From the IMG/VR virus record IMGVR_UViG_3300023109_000007, positions 62,001-126,000 of that record: DNA of 64,000 bases. One strand, given 5' to 3'. The position numbers were made by a program, and so were the translations under genes. The stretch is from a virus. This document shows, one piece after another, positions 43,109 through 53,539 of the stretch. Under the pieces are notes generated by a model, which was not told where the DNA came from, made no database searches, and worked only from the letters and a program-made list of their open reading frames with translations. Every line of letters begins with the position of its first letter. Position 1 is the stretch's first letter.

Positions 43109-43130
43109 CGTAGCCCTTTTCTTTATTTTT
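43103..43130 (+). terminator. Terminator overlapping the end of the fibre gene
   Basis: GGCTA, loop ACG, TAGCC, then a T-rich run (CTTTTCTTTATTTTT). The stem includes the stop codon of the upstream gene. A late promoter follows at once. Confidence 0.7.
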
Positions 43131-43138
43131 GATAAATA
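43131..43138 (+). promoter_or_regulatory. T4-type late promoter
   Basis: GATAAATA, directly after the terminator and 116 bases before the next ATG. Confidence 0.72.
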
Positions 43139-43253
43139 TTATTAATGCAACGTATGACCAATACTTGCAGGGACAAACTGTGGTTAGCCAGCAAAGAACC
43201 GTAAGGGTGAGAATTAGGCTAGAGGGACAGGATCCCCGTATTGAGGAGAAAAG
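43139..43253 (+). other. Long structured 5' leader of the LamG fibre gene
   Basis: About 110 bases with local pairings GGTT/AACC (43182-43200 region) and GGGA/TCCC with loop CAGGA (43224-43236), ending in GAGGAG before ATG. No ORF of note. Confidence 0.45.
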
Positions 43254-46200
43254 ATGGCTGTTGGTCGCATATCCGGTCCGCTCTTGAAGCAAAACTTACT
43301 TCGTGAAGGAGTAGACTTAGCTTTTGAGACTGACTTACTTTATCTAGATGTGAATAACAACCGCATCGGTATTAACAAAACAAATCCTCAATTCGATTTA
43401 GATGTTAATGGTATAGTACGCACCCCCACTGTTGAAGCAACAACATTCGCCGATATAAGCGGCGTTCAATTCTCTGGTGATACAATATCTACTACAAATA
43501 GCACACTTACAATCGGTACAGGCGACAATGTAGTATATCAAAACAGATTAGAAATTGATGACATTAATTTAGAAAATAATGTTATTAGTACAGACAATAC
43601 AAATGCAAATATAGAATTTAGACCAAACGGAACTGGTAGTGTCGAAGTACATTCTGACATGAACGTAACAGGTAACATATTTGCAACAGGAAATATTACA
43701 GCAGACGGCGAAATTACTATTGGTGATGCTGATACAGACTTCATTACATTTAATGCTGAAGTAAACAGTAATATTATACCAGACATAGATAACACATACA
43801 ACTTAGGTAGTGATCCTGATCTAGGAGGTAAGCAATGGGGTGATGTCTATGTGCAAAATTTCTTTGCAGGAACAGTTGATACAACTGGATTAATAGTTGA
43901 CGGCATAGATTTAAATCTACGCCCAGGCAATACAATCTTTGTTGCAGAAAATGGTGATGATGCTAGTTCAGGTGATCATCCACAAGCACCATATGCTAGT
44001 GTAGTACAAGCATTAACAACAGCAACAGCAGGTGATACTGTTTATATTATGCCTGGTGTTTATACAGAAGTGTTTCCACTTACAATACCTACAGGTGTAA
44101 ATGTACACGGACATAGTTTGAGAAGTGTTACAATACAACCAACTGCTGGTACAGTAACTAATGATGCGTTTATTCTAAATGGTGAAACTACAGTTGAAGA
44201 ATTAACAATTACAGGATTTAATTTTGATTCCGGCAACAACACAGGTTACGCATTTAAGTTTAATTCAACATTCCAAGTAAACAGCAGATCACCTTACATA
44301 AGAAATGTAAGTGTTATTACAACAGGTACAACAACTACAGCGGAAGATCCAAGAGGATTTAATACAGGTGATGCAGGTAAAGGCGCATACCTTGACGGAA
44401 GTTCAGCAACACCTGCAAGTAAAGAAGCAGCGTGTTTATTTCACGCTGTAACATTTATTACTCCTGGAGTTGACGCTGTTACATTTACAAATGGTGTTAG
44501 AATAGAATGGCTAAACTGCTTTACATATTTTGCTAATAGGGGCGTATACTGTGTTGACGGTACTGACGGAAAAGCAAGTGTCGGCAAAACAGCACTTCGT
44601 GTCAGTGATTTAACAGGAACAATTACACAAGGCGAAACTGTAACATATTATGATACAGACGGAGTAACAGTATTAGCAACAAGCACAGTCGAAAGTGTTG
44701 ATGCAGATAACAAATTTTATGTAAGTGGAAAAGTTACAGGATTTGAAACAGCTGAAGAACGCCCAGGAAAACAAGTCACAGCAAACGGTGACGCACAACT
44801 TGACACATCTATCAAAAAGTTTGGTACAGCAAGTTTACAAGTTGACGGCACTGGTGATTATGCAAGTATACAGCCACAAAATGATTTTGGTTTTGGAACT
44901 GGCGACTTTACAATTGAAACTTGGATTTATCTTCCTTCAACACCTGCAAGCAATAACGTATTAATAGATTTAAGAGCAGCACTCGATAGTGACGTTGCTC
45001 CAATGCTTAAGACAAGTAACGGATCTCTTTATTACTTTACTGACAATGCAAATAAGATTACAGCAGCAGGCGCAATATCAGCAACAACATGGCATCATAT
45101 TGCTTTAACACGTAACGGCACTGATACAAAATTATTTGTAGACGGAACACAAGCAGGCACAACTTACACTGATAATAATGATTACGGAACTGCTAAACCA
45201 TTAACAATTGGTGCAGCACATGATGCATCTGATGCAACAACAGGTCATTTTGATGATGTTAGAGTTATAAAAGGTACAGCAATATATACTGCAAACTTTA
45301 CTGCACCTACAGTAAATTTATATGCAACTCCTACTACAGTATTATTACTTAGATTTAACGGAGTTGATGAGTCTACAACTTTTGAAGATGAAGTAATTTA
45401 CGCACAAGATATTAGATTTAGTGGCGGTGCAACAGCAACTAGAATTACACTTGCAGATTACACAGATTTCGGCGCAGAAGTTAGAATGATTGGTAGTGCA
45501 AGTGTATATGGTAACTATGGTATTTGGGGCGACGGTCCAGGGGTTATTGTATATGCAATCGGACAAAACTTAGCATACATTGGTAACGGCAAAGAAGTTA
45601 CTAACGATGCAACAACAGTTATACAATCAAACGAAGTAGTTGAATTAAACAATGCAAAAGTAAGATACAACTCAGTTGACCATAAAGGCGACTTTAGAGT
45701 AGGCGACTTATTCTACGTTAACCAAGAAACTGGCGTAATAACATTTACAAGTTCTAACTTTAATGTATCTGCTGGACAAGGACTTACTTTCACAGATGGC
45801 GGCAACACTACATTTGTTGACGGCAATAGAATTGACACAGGTAATTTAAGACTTAGTGGTAATACATTAGAAAGCCTTTCAGGAGACGTTAACGTAACTT
45901 CTGCAAGTGATCAAATTAATTTAAACAATAATGTTAATATTACAGGAAACTTAGATGTTACTGGTAATGTTACAATTGGCGGCGATATTACAATTGGTGA
46001 TGAAGCATCTGACGCAATAGAATTTATAGCTGGCATAAACAGTGATATTGTTCCTGCACAAAACAGTACATATAGCTTAGGTACTCCTAGTAGAATTTGG
46101 AAAAATATTTGGGCTAACCAAGCAGAAATAGACGATATAAGAATCACACAAAATTATATTACTACTACAGCAACAAACGCTAACTTAGAATTAAGATCAA

Positions 46201-46985
46201 GCGGCACAGGTAGTATAGTAATTGATAACTTGACTGTAGACGATATTACAGTTTCAAGTACATCAGATATAAATTTAGCAGCAGCAAGCGGATATGTAAA
46301 AATACAAACTACTGGTGCTATAAAACTTCCAACAGGTACTACAGCAGAAAGACCAGCAGTTGAACCAGGCATTGTAAGATTTAATACACAGTTAAACAGA
46401 TTTGAAGGTTACGATGGCAGTGACTGGATACAACTAAATGGTGTTATTGATCTTGATGGTGATACACAAATTAGAGCTGAACAAACACAAGGTGCAAATG
46501 ACAATATTATAAGATTTGATATTGCAGGCACTACTGTAGCAGACCTTAATGGAACAAGATTAGCAGTTCCAAGGTTAACCGTAGATGACATCGAGATCGA
46601 CACTAATGTGATAACTACAGTTACAACAGATACAGATTTAGAACTAAAGGCACAAGGAACAGGCAGCGTATTATTAGAGAATTTTGCATTTGATGATAAC
46701 AAAATTACTAATACAGTTACTGATAGTATAACACAATTTGTTAGCACAGGTAACGGGTACGTAAAAATTGATGGCACCAACGGTGTTGTTATTCCGGTAG
46801 GTACAAACCTTAATAGACCGGCCCCAGCTTTCACAGAAGTTGGTATGTTAAGATTTAATACGTCAGATGGACGAGTTGAAGCATACGACGGATTGCAATG
46901 GGGGTCAGTTGCTGGACAAACAGGTGCTATTACAACAATTGACGCAGGTTTCTTAGCAGTAGAAACAGTTTTATACTTAGGATAA
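43254..46985 (+). CDS. Large tail fibre/adhesin with inserted LamG-like domain
   Basis: 1,243 residues, paralogous to the gene at 39287 over the N-terminus (GRISGPLLKQNLLREGVDLA) and the beta-helix (RPGNTIFVAENGDD.S.GDHPQ). At about residues 440-735 it carries an insertion absent from the paralogue: a small beta domain followed by a concanavalin/LamG-type jelly roll (FGTASLQVDGTGDYASIQ, FTIETWIYL, TWHHIALTRNGTDTKLFVDG, FDDVRVIKGTAIY). This domain class binds glycans or proteins. RFNT..EGYDG.DW occurs twice near the C-terminus. Probably a receptor-binding fibre. Confidence 0.87.
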   Translation: MAVGRISGPLLKQNLLREGVDLAFETDLLYLDVNNNRIGINKTNPQFDLDVNGIVRTPTVEATTFADISGVQFSGDTISTTNSTLTIGTGDNVVYQNRLEIDDINLENNVISTDNTNANIEFRPNGTGSVEVHSDMNVTGNIFATGNITADGEITIGDADTDFITFNAEVNSNIIPDIDNTYNLGSDPDLGGKQWGDVYVQNFFAGTVDTTGLIVDGIDLNLRPGNTIFVAENGDDASSGDHPQAPYASVVQALTTATAGDTVYIMPGVYTEVFPLTIPTGVNVHGHSLRSVTIQPTAGTVTNDAFILNGETTVEELTITGFNFDSGNNTGYAFKFNSTFQVNSRSPYIRNVSVITTGTTTTAEDPRGFNTGDAGKGAYLDGSSATPASKEAACLFHAVTFITPGVDAVTFTNGVRIEWLNCFTYFANRGVYCVDGTDGKASVGKTALRVSDLTGTITQGETVTYYDTDGVTVLATSTVESVDADNKFYVSGKVTGFETAEERPGKQVTANGDAQLDTSIKKFGTASLQVDGTGDYASIQPQNDFGFGTGDFTIETWIYLPSTPASNNVLIDLRAALDSDVAPMLKTSNGSLYYFTDNANKITAAGAISATTWHHIALTRNGTDTKLFVDGTQAGTTYTDNNDYGTAKPLTIGAAHDASDATTGHFDDVRVIKGTAIYTANFTAPTVNLYATPTTVLLLRFNGVDESTTFEDEVIYAQDIRFSGGATATRITLADYTDFGAEVRMIGSASVYGNYGIWGDGPGVIVYAIGQNLAYIGNGKEVTNDATTVIQSNEVVELNNAKVRYNSVDHKGDFRVGDLFYVNQETGVITFTSSNFNVSAGQGLTFTDGGNTTFVDGNRIDTGNLRLSGNTLESLSGDVNVTSASDQINLNNNVNITGNLDVTGNVTIGGDITIGDEASDAIEFIAGINSDIVPAQNSTYSLGTPSRIWKNIWANQAEIDDIRITQNYITTTATNANLELRSSGTGSIVIDNLTVDDITVSSTSDINLAAASGYVKIQTTGAIKLPTGTTAERPAVEPGIVRFNTQLNRFEGYDGSDWIQLNGVIDLDGDTQIRAEQTQGANDNIIRFDIAGTTVADLNGTRLAVPRLTVDDIEIDTNVITTVTTDTDLELKAQGTGSVLLENFAFDDNKITNTVTDSITQFVSTGNGYVKIDGTNGVVIPVGTNLNRPAPAFTEVGMLRFNTSDGRVEAYDGLQWGSVAGQTGAITTIDAGFLAVETVLYLG

Positions 46986-46989
46986 CACA

Positions 46990-47319
46990 ATGGCAACATT
47001 TTTTAGAAATAACGTAATAAAAGAAATTGGCACAAAGCCTGTAGAAATTCTACAGACAACGCCAGCAAACAGGGCAACAGTGATTGGACTAAGTTTAACA
47101 AATTTAACTACTAGTTTTGTTTACTGTAGTGTATTAATACAGGATGATACTAGTGTTACTGGTTTCTACTTAAAAGAAACATTGTTGCCAGCAAACACAA
47201 GTTTGCGAGTAGTATCAACAGGTGAAAAATTAATTATTGCACCGTCAAACAAATTACTTGTACAAGCAAGTGTAAACGATTCAATTGATTGCGTATTAAG
47301 TTACGTAGAGATTACATAA
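46990..47319 (+). CDS. Small beta-sandwich-like fibre accessory protein (paralogue 2)
   Basis: 109 residues, 4 bases after the large fibre gene. Sequence plan as in 38368 and 61844: VIGLSLTNL near residue 30, then LLPANTSLRVVSTGEKLIIA and ending LSYVEIT. No enzyme motif. Its repeated placement after giant fibres suggests a partner for fibre trimers. Confidence 0.72.
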   Translation: MATFFRNNVIKEIGTKPVEILQTTPANRATVIGLSLTNLTTSFVYCSVLIQDDTSVTGFYLKETLLPANTSLRVVSTGEKLIIAPSNKLLVQASVNDSIDCVLSYVEIT

Positions 47320-47329
47320 GGAAATAGAT

Positions 47330-47710
47330 ATGTCATATTATGTAGGTAACAATCCACAAGACGTAGTAAACGGAATTATTAAACGTTATTTCTACGGTAT
47401 GCGCAGAAACGATGACGGAGAACTATTTCTAGTTAGATCCGATCAGTTACAAGGCGGCGAAGAACAAACAGTTACAGTTAACGATCTTGGAACAGCAGAC
47501 GGAAACTTTCCAGACTTTGAAGAAGGTATTGATTTCTTAGACGGTATTGATGAAGATCATAACTTTCTTTATGAAAATTTAAGATATCCTCAAATTAAAT
47601 GGGATGGTAGATCAATATTGTACTACGTTGATCCAACAGATGGTCAACTTATATTAAGAATTAGTGAAGGATATGAGTATCCGCAAAATATTTCAGCAGA
47701 AGGATACTAA
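47330..47710 (+). CDS. Small structural protein of marine T4-like phages, unknown role
   Basis: 126 residues: MSYYVGNNPQDVVNGIIKRY, an acidic middle (FPDFEEGIDFLDGIDEDHNF) and aromatic C-terminus (KWDGRSILYYVDPTDGQLIL). Lies between fibre genes with good ribosome sites and no internal promoter, so it is probably a fibre-network component. Confidence 0.75.
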   Translation: MSYYVGNNPQDVVNGIIKRYFYGMRRNDDGELFLVRSDQLQGGEEQTVTVNDLGTADGNFPDFEEGIDFLDGIDEDHNFLYENLRYPQIKWDGRSILYYVDPTDGQLILRISEGYEYPQNISAEGY

Positions 47711-47721
47711 GGGGTTTTTAA

Positions 47722-50700
47722 ATGGCAGAGTTTAATTTAGAAAGATTTAAGTATAACTGGACAGGTGAATGGACACCTTTCATAAGTTATAAAAGAGATG
47801 ACGTTGTAAGACATGGCGCAAAATCATATGTATGTGTTGTAACACACACAGCTGACGCAAACTTCTACGTTGATTTAGATTACATATTACCTAATTCAAA
47901 TCCACCGGTATCACAGCCAAAATGGAAAGTAATGACAGACGGTAAATCAACATTTGTTGGTGACTGGACAATTGGTAACGAGTACAGATTAGGTGATGTT
48001 ACATTATATTCAGGTACATTATATTATTGTGTAGTTGCGCATACTGCTGCTGAGTTTGGAGCTGAAATAACAAACTGGAGCGTGTTAGCAATAGGAAATA
48101 AATTTGTAGGATCTTGGGCTCCAACAACATATTACGGTCCAAATGCACTAGTAAAGTACAACGGTATTGTTTACAAGTGTTTAGTAGGACATTTAAGTCA
48201 AAGTGCTTTAATTGGTATTGAAGACGAATTTGGTGATGACTCGGCAGGTAAATGGGAAGTGTTCTTAGACGGTGTTGAATTTGTAGGAAATTATGCTGGC
48301 GGAACAAGGTATAGAAAAAATGATTTAGTTAAGTATGGTAGTTCTATTTGGAGATGTACAGTAGGACACAGTGGTGCTAACCCAATTGACAACAGATACT
48401 TTAATGTAGAATTTCCAGGACAAAACACAGAAGGCGATTGGAACGCAGATAATAGTTATCAAGAAGGGGATTTAGTAAGATCCGGTGGTAGCGTATACCT
48501 AGCTATTGCGTCTACAACAGGTGAAAAACCAGACTTTGTTGATTCAAGTTCGACTTGGTTAAAAGTTTCACACTCTAACAACTTTAGAGGCGACTGGGAC
48601 GCAACTGCAACTTATTCAACAGGTGATTTAGTACGTAGGGGTGGTGAATTATTTAGATGTGTAAGAAACACACTTAATGACGGTTCGACACTTGATTATT
48701 TAGACGATAACGATTGGGAACTTGTAGTTCCGTCACAAAATTGGAAAGGTCCTTGGACACAAGACACAACTTATGGTAGAGGCGATATTGTTAACTTCTT
48801 TGGTAACACATATTATGCTTCTCAGTCACACTTATCAACAGATAACAACTTTCCGGGCGATAACGGTAGTGGATTTAACTATTGGGACTTATTAGTACAG
48901 TCTGGTAACACAGTTGGTATGAACAATACAGGTGACTTACTAACTTATAATCTTTCACGTAGATTACAAGGTGACGGGTCAACATTTGATGTAACTAACG
49001 TACCTATCGGTGAACGTCAACAAGTACTAATGGTAGACGATAATGAAACATTAGGTTATGAATATTATTCTAAAGCATCAAACCAACTATATGTTTCACT
49101 TGACGGTATTGACGACGAAACTGATACTTTAAGAGGATCAATACATTTACCATTTAGAACAGTTAAGTATGCAGCTGAATATGCTGATAAAAACTTTAAT
49201 GGCGAGCTTTGTAAAATATTTATTAGTACAGGTAGATTTGAAGAAACCCTGCCTATTATTGTACCAAAGAATTGTGTAATTATGGGAGACGAACTTCGTT
49301 CAACAACAATTGCTGCAGGCTCACCTGATCCTGACTTAGCAGTCGATCTTTCTTACAGAAAAACAGTTATTGCTAGATTAAGAGCAATTATGCCAAATAT
49401 GCTGTCAGGAGGCGAATTTGAAAAAACTCCAGGCAATACATTTGATTTTGATAATACATTCCCTGCATCAGATTCTACAAACACTAATAACTTACAAGTG
49501 TTGCTTGATACATATGACGACTATTTAGACTTTTACATAGGAAGTATAGGTAATGTTGCAGATACTGAAGGTAACAACGGCGCCGACACGTCAACTGAAG
49601 TTGGTTATGCTCGCGATATTTTATTAAACAATAGAAACTTTATAATTGGCGAAGCAACAGCTACTATGGATAACTTTAGAGCAGATGTTACAAGTGCTAA
49701 TGGTTCAGAAGATTGGCTAATTGGTGCAACAGGTAACTTGACTGTAGGGTTACCTATCAAATTTGCAGATACAATTGGCGGCCTAGAAGCAAATGTACGT
49801 TACTATGTACACAGCATTGTAGATAATATTACTTTCAAAGTATCGAAGCGTGTAGGTGATGACCCAGTTGATTTAATAAGTGAAGTTAAAACAGTACAGC
49901 AATATTACGATTATAAAGCACAGCAAGTTACATTAGACATAAGTCTATTAATTGAAGCACTAAGATATGATTTATTATATCCAGGAAACTATAAAACAAA
50001 ACTAGCTGCAAGATATTACACAAATGATATTTTAGGTAGTAACTTAGAAGATATGTTCTACTTTAGAGATGCAACAGGCATGAGACAATGTACTATTGAA
50101 GGTCTTAAAGGTGTACTTAATCCTCCAGGAGTATTTGAATTTTACCAACGTCCGACAGCTGGTGCTTATGCATCACTAGATCCAGGTTGGGGACCAGAAG
50201 ATGAGCGTTGCTGGATTATGACTAGATCACCTTATATACAAGGTGTAACAACATTAGGTACAGCATGTATTGGTATGAAAGTTGACGGAGCATTACACAA
50301 CGGTGGTAATAAGTCAATGACAGCTAACGACTTTACACAAGTATTAAGTGATGGTATTGGAGCATGGATTGATAATAATGGTAGAGCAGAACTTGTGTCC
50401 GTATTTACATATTATAATCAAGTTGGATACTTAGCTACACAAGGCGGAGTTATACGTGCAACAAACGGTAACAACTCATATGGTAGATACGGAGCAGTAG
50501 CAGAAGGTATTGATCCAAACGAAATTTCTAAAACTGCAACAGTGTTTAACAGAAATCAAGACGCACAAGTAAGTGCAGTGTTCGCTGGCGAAGTTAGTGA
50601 CTTTATTCTTAACTTAGAATATAGCAACGCAGGTCAAAACTATACAAATGCTAATGTTGCATTTACTGGTTCAGGAGCACAAGCAAATGCTGTATTTGAA

Positions 50701-53487
50701 GATATAAGAGATGGCGGATTATTCGAAGCAAGATTGCTTACACCACCAGATTCAGGTAGCGCAGGCGGCAGTGGATATACACTTGAAGGTAACAACGCAC
50801 AAGATGGTGACGAAACTACTATTACTCTTGCAACAGCAGATGATAATGACGCAGCAGCGTATACAGGGCAGCGAATTCTTATTACATCAGGTGTAGGTAC
50901 AGGACAGTATGGATATATACAATCTTACAATTCAGTAACAAAAGTAGCATCTGTTTATAAAGAAAGTAATGATGAGCCAGGTTGGGATCATGTTGTTGCA
51001 GGTACTGAAATTGCTAGTGAACTTATAAGCAGTACAACATATAGAATTGAACCAAGATTAACTGTAAATGCTCCTGCCTTTACAGCAGAACAAAAATTTA
51101 TTCCAGGAAACGGTAACTGGGTAGATGTTGCCTTTGGCGGCACAACTGAAACTTTCTTAGATATTGCAGGCGAATTTGGTACAGGAGAAACTACTGATGT
51201 AGTTGCACAAGTTGCTAGATTTAATGTTACAAAGACAGGACAAAGTTACGTTGTAACATTAAGAAGCGGTTTTGATGGAGCAGGATATGCTGTAGGCGAT
51301 ACTATTACAATTGTTGGCGCATCAGTTGGCGGTACAACACCACTTAACAATATTGTAATTACTGTCACAGAAATATCAAATGATAGTACAAACAGTATTT
51401 CAAACTTTACAACAACCGGTACAGGTACAGAAGGACGTTTTGTATCAGTACTTAAAGGTTCACTAAGTGCAGCATATTCTAGTAATGGCGGAGACTCGTG
51501 GTCACCAGCTGACTTGCCTGATTCAGGAGACTGGACAGCAGTAGCAGCAGGAAACAACAGATTTGTTGCAATTAGAGATGCATCAGCAAGAATGGCATAT
51601 AGTTTAGATGGCATAAATTGGACTAGAGGATTCTTACCACAAAACAGAGAATGGATAGATGTAATATATGCAAAGAATAAATTTGTTGCTATTGCAGCAA
51701 ACTCTCAAGATTATGCAATATCAGAAGATGGCATAACTTGGACTGAGCAAGTATTTCCAGATGTTACTTCCGGAGGAGTTGGTGACTCAACAGCAACACA
51801 ATGGCAGTCAATTACATACGGAAAAAATAAGTTTGTAGTATTATCAAATGCCGATAATGTAATTGCAACATCGCCGACAGCTGGTACAGGATCATGGACA
51901 GTTTACGAAGATGCACTTCCGGTAGTTACTGATTGGCAAAGTGTTGCATACGGTAACAACCGTTATGTTGCTATATCAAGAACAAACAGTGAAGCAGCAT
52001 ATAGTTTTGATGGCGAAACATGGACATCAGCAACTATGCCAAAACAAGACGGATCATCACATCATAACTGGACTAAAATTAGATACGGACAAGGCATATT
52101 TTTTGCAGTAGGTGATACAGGTAGTAGAGATGTTGGACAGGACCCGACTTTTGGTGAAACTACATTTGCAGCAACATCTGAAGATGGAATTATATGGACC
52201 AACAGAGAACTACCAAGCCCAAGACAAAAATATAGATCATGTGCATTTGGATCGTTTGAAGGTAGAGGCAGATGGATGCTAACAGCTGAGAATGACATTG
52301 GTGACGGAACATGTAGAGTGTTTACTGGTTGTAGAGCAAAATTGAGAGCTAATATTAATACTGGTGTGTTTAGTGAAATTAAAGTTTGGGATCCAGGTAG
52401 TGGGTATACAGCAGAAGATCCTGCTGTAATAACAATAGTTGATAACGCATTTTCAGTTGCAGTATTAACAGAAAACAGAATAGGTAACGGCGTTCTTGCA
52501 CAACCTAGCTTTGTATTTAGAGGTTTTGGATATAGAACATCTAGCACACGAGCAAACATAAGTGGTGACGGTTTTGCAGATATTATTCCAATTGGTGCAG
52601 ATATAGTTGTAGATAATTTAGACGTATATCCAGGACCAGGTGCACAGTTCTTGTTTGCAAGTATTCCAGACTTAGACACTGCTAACGAAGACGACTTAAA
52701 GATTTTCACAGTACAGCAGATAACACCACTTGGTGCTGATGATAATGGAAAATTAAAAGCAGGAATAAAACTTACACCTATTATAGAAAACTCAGACAGT
52801 CTTCAAAACGCTGTTGTAATAACAATACGTTCACGTTATTCACAGTGTCGTATTTCAGGACACGACTTCTTAGATATCGGAACAGGAAACTTTATAACAA
52901 CAAACTATCCAGATGTTTATTCAGACGGTGCTTACTTTATTGCTGCACCTGAAAACGAAGTACAAGAAGAAAACGGTGGACGAGTGTTCTATACAAGTAC
53001 AGACCAAGATGGTAACTTTAGAGCAGGTGAGTTGTTTAGTGTGCAACAGGCAACAGGTATTGTTACAATTAGTGCTGAGTTCTTTGACTTAGATGGGTTG
53101 AGTGAATTAGCACTAGGCGGAGTTAGACTTGGTGGTTCGGGTGCTGTTGTTAGAGAATTCTCAACAGATCCAAACTTTACTGAAGATAGTAACAACGTTG
53201 TTCCGACACAACGAGCAATAGCAACATTCTTGCAAAACAGACTTAGCCAAGGTGGTAGTGCTCTTGAAACAGGAACACTTATTGCAGGTGTTACACGTCT
53301 AGGTAACAAAGGAACAGAGGACCAGTATATTGACACTACAACTGGTATTGAAATATTATTACCGAGAAGAATGGTAATTGATAAAGGAGCAGAGATTAGC
53401 GGAACAATAGTTAAGCAAATGATCATTCTAAGCGAAAGCGGAAATGACTTTAGCACTGACAATGACTTTAGTGACGGTAGTTTTTAA
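47722..53487 (+). CDS. Giant modular adhesin: carbohydrate-binding-like repeats, beta-helix and propeller-like repeats
   Basis: 1,921 residues. Residues 1-390 contain seven modules of the CBM5/12 (chitin-binding) pattern, e.g. W.G.W...Y..GD.V.Y.G..Y.C...H. Next is a beta-helix entry (NQLYVSLDGIDDE.D, then PFRTVKYA and MGDELRSTTI). Residues about 810-935 hold SLDPGWGP, RSPYIQG, FTYYNQVGYLA and RATNGNNSYG, shared with the gene at 55564. About 1236-1529 is a set of YG.N.FVA....AYS.DG..WT repeats, sialidase/Ycf48-like propeller blades. The C-terminus repeats FLDIGTGNF, TDQDGNFRAGELF and VPTQRAI. Likely a multi-domain host-surface adhesin. Confidence 0.85.
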   Translation: MAEFNLERFKYNWTGEWTPFISYKRDDVVRHGAKSYVCVVTHTADANFYVDLDYILPNSNPPVSQPKWKVMTDGKSTFVGDWTIGNEYRLGDVTLYSGTLYYCVVAHTAAEFGAEITNWSVLAIGNKFVGSWAPTTYYGPNALVKYNGIVYKCLVGHLSQSALIGIEDEFGDDSAGKWEVFLDGVEFVGNYAGGTRYRKNDLVKYGSSIWRCTVGHSGANPIDNRYFNVEFPGQNTEGDWNADNSYQEGDLVRSGGSVYLAIASTTGEKPDFVDSSSTWLKVSHSNNFRGDWDATATYSTGDLVRRGGELFRCVRNTLNDGSTLDYLDDNDWELVVPSQNWKGPWTQDTTYGRGDIVNFFGNTYYASQSHLSTDNNFPGDNGSGFNYWDLLVQSGNTVGMNNTGDLLTYNLSRRLQGDGSTFDVTNVPIGERQQVLMVDDNETLGYEYYSKASNQLYVSLDGIDDETDTLRGSIHLPFRTVKYAAEYADKNFNGELCKIFISTGRFEETLPIIVPKNCVIMGDELRSTTIAAGSPDPDLAVDLSYRKTVIARLRAIMPNMLSGGEFEKTPGNTFDFDNTFPASDSTNTNNLQVLLDTYDDYLDFYIGSIGNVADTEGNNGADTSTEVGYARDILLNNRNFIIGEATATMDNFRADVTSANGSEDWLIGATGNLTVGLPIKFADTIGGLEANVRYYVHSIVDNITFKVSKRVGDDPVDLISEVKTVQQYYDYKAQQVTLDISLLIEALRYDLLYPGNYKTKLAARYYTNDILGSNLEDMFYFRDATGMRQCTIEGLKGVLNPPGVFEFYQRPTAGAYASLDPGWGPEDERCWIMTRSPYIQGVTTLGTACIGMKVDGALHNGGNKSMTANDFTQVLSDGIGAWIDNNGRAELVSVFTYYNQVGYLATQGGVIRATNGNNSYGRYGAVAEGIDPNEISKTATVFNRNQDAQVSAVFAGEVSDFILNLEYSNAGQNYTNANVAFTGSGAQANAVFEDIRDGGLFEARLLTPPDSGSAGGSGYTLEGNNAQDGDETTITLATADDNDAAAYTGQRILITSGVGTGQYGYIQSYNSVTKVASVYKESNDEPGWDHVVAGTEIASELISSTTYRIEPRLTVNAPAFTAEQKFIPGNGNWVDVAFGGTTETFLDIAGEFGTGETTDVVAQVARFNVTKTGQSYVVTLRSGFDGAGYAVGDTITIVGASVGGTTPLNNIVITVTEISNDSTNSISNFTTTGTGTEGRFVSVLKGSLSAAYSSNGGDSWSPADLPDSGDWTAVAAGNNRFVAIRDASARMAYSLDGINWTRGFLPQNREWIDVIYAKNKFVAIAANSQDYAISEDGITWTEQVFPDVTSGGVGDSTATQWQSITYGKNKFVVLSNADNVIATSPTAGTGSWTVYEDALPVVTDWQSVAYGNNRYVAISRTNSEAAYSFDGETWTSATMPKQDGSSHHNWTKIRYGQGIFFAVGDTGSRDVGQDPTFGETTFAATSEDGIIWTNRELPSPRQKYRSCAFGSFEGRGRWMLTAENDIGDGTCRVFTGCRAKLRANINTGVFSEIKVWDPGSGYTAEDPAVITIVDNAFSVAVLTENRIGNGVLAQPSFVFRGFGYRTSSTRANISGDGFADIIPIGADIVVDNLDVYPGPGAQFLFASIPDLDTANEDDLKIFTVQQITPLGADDNGKLKAGIKLTPIIENSDSLQNAVVITIRSRYSQCRISGHDFLDIGTGNFITTNYPDVYSDGAYFIAAPENEVQEENGGRVFYTSTDQDGNFRAGELFSVQQATGIVTISAEFFDLDGLSELALGGVRLGGSGAVVREFSTDPNFTEDSNNVVPTQRAIATFLQNRLSQGGSALETGTLIAGVTRLGNKGTEDQYIDTTTGIEILLPRRMVIDKGAEISGTIVKQMIILSESGNDFSTDNDFSDGSF

Positions 53488-53513
53488 GGAAAAATGAGCA
53501 ATCAACATATTAG

Positions 53514-53521
53514 GATAAATA
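53514..53521 (+). promoter_or_regulatory. T4-type late promoter
   Basis: GATAAATA, 18 bases before the ATG at 53540. Confidence 0.75.
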
Positions 53522-53539
53522 CTTTGAGCGGAGTAGAAA

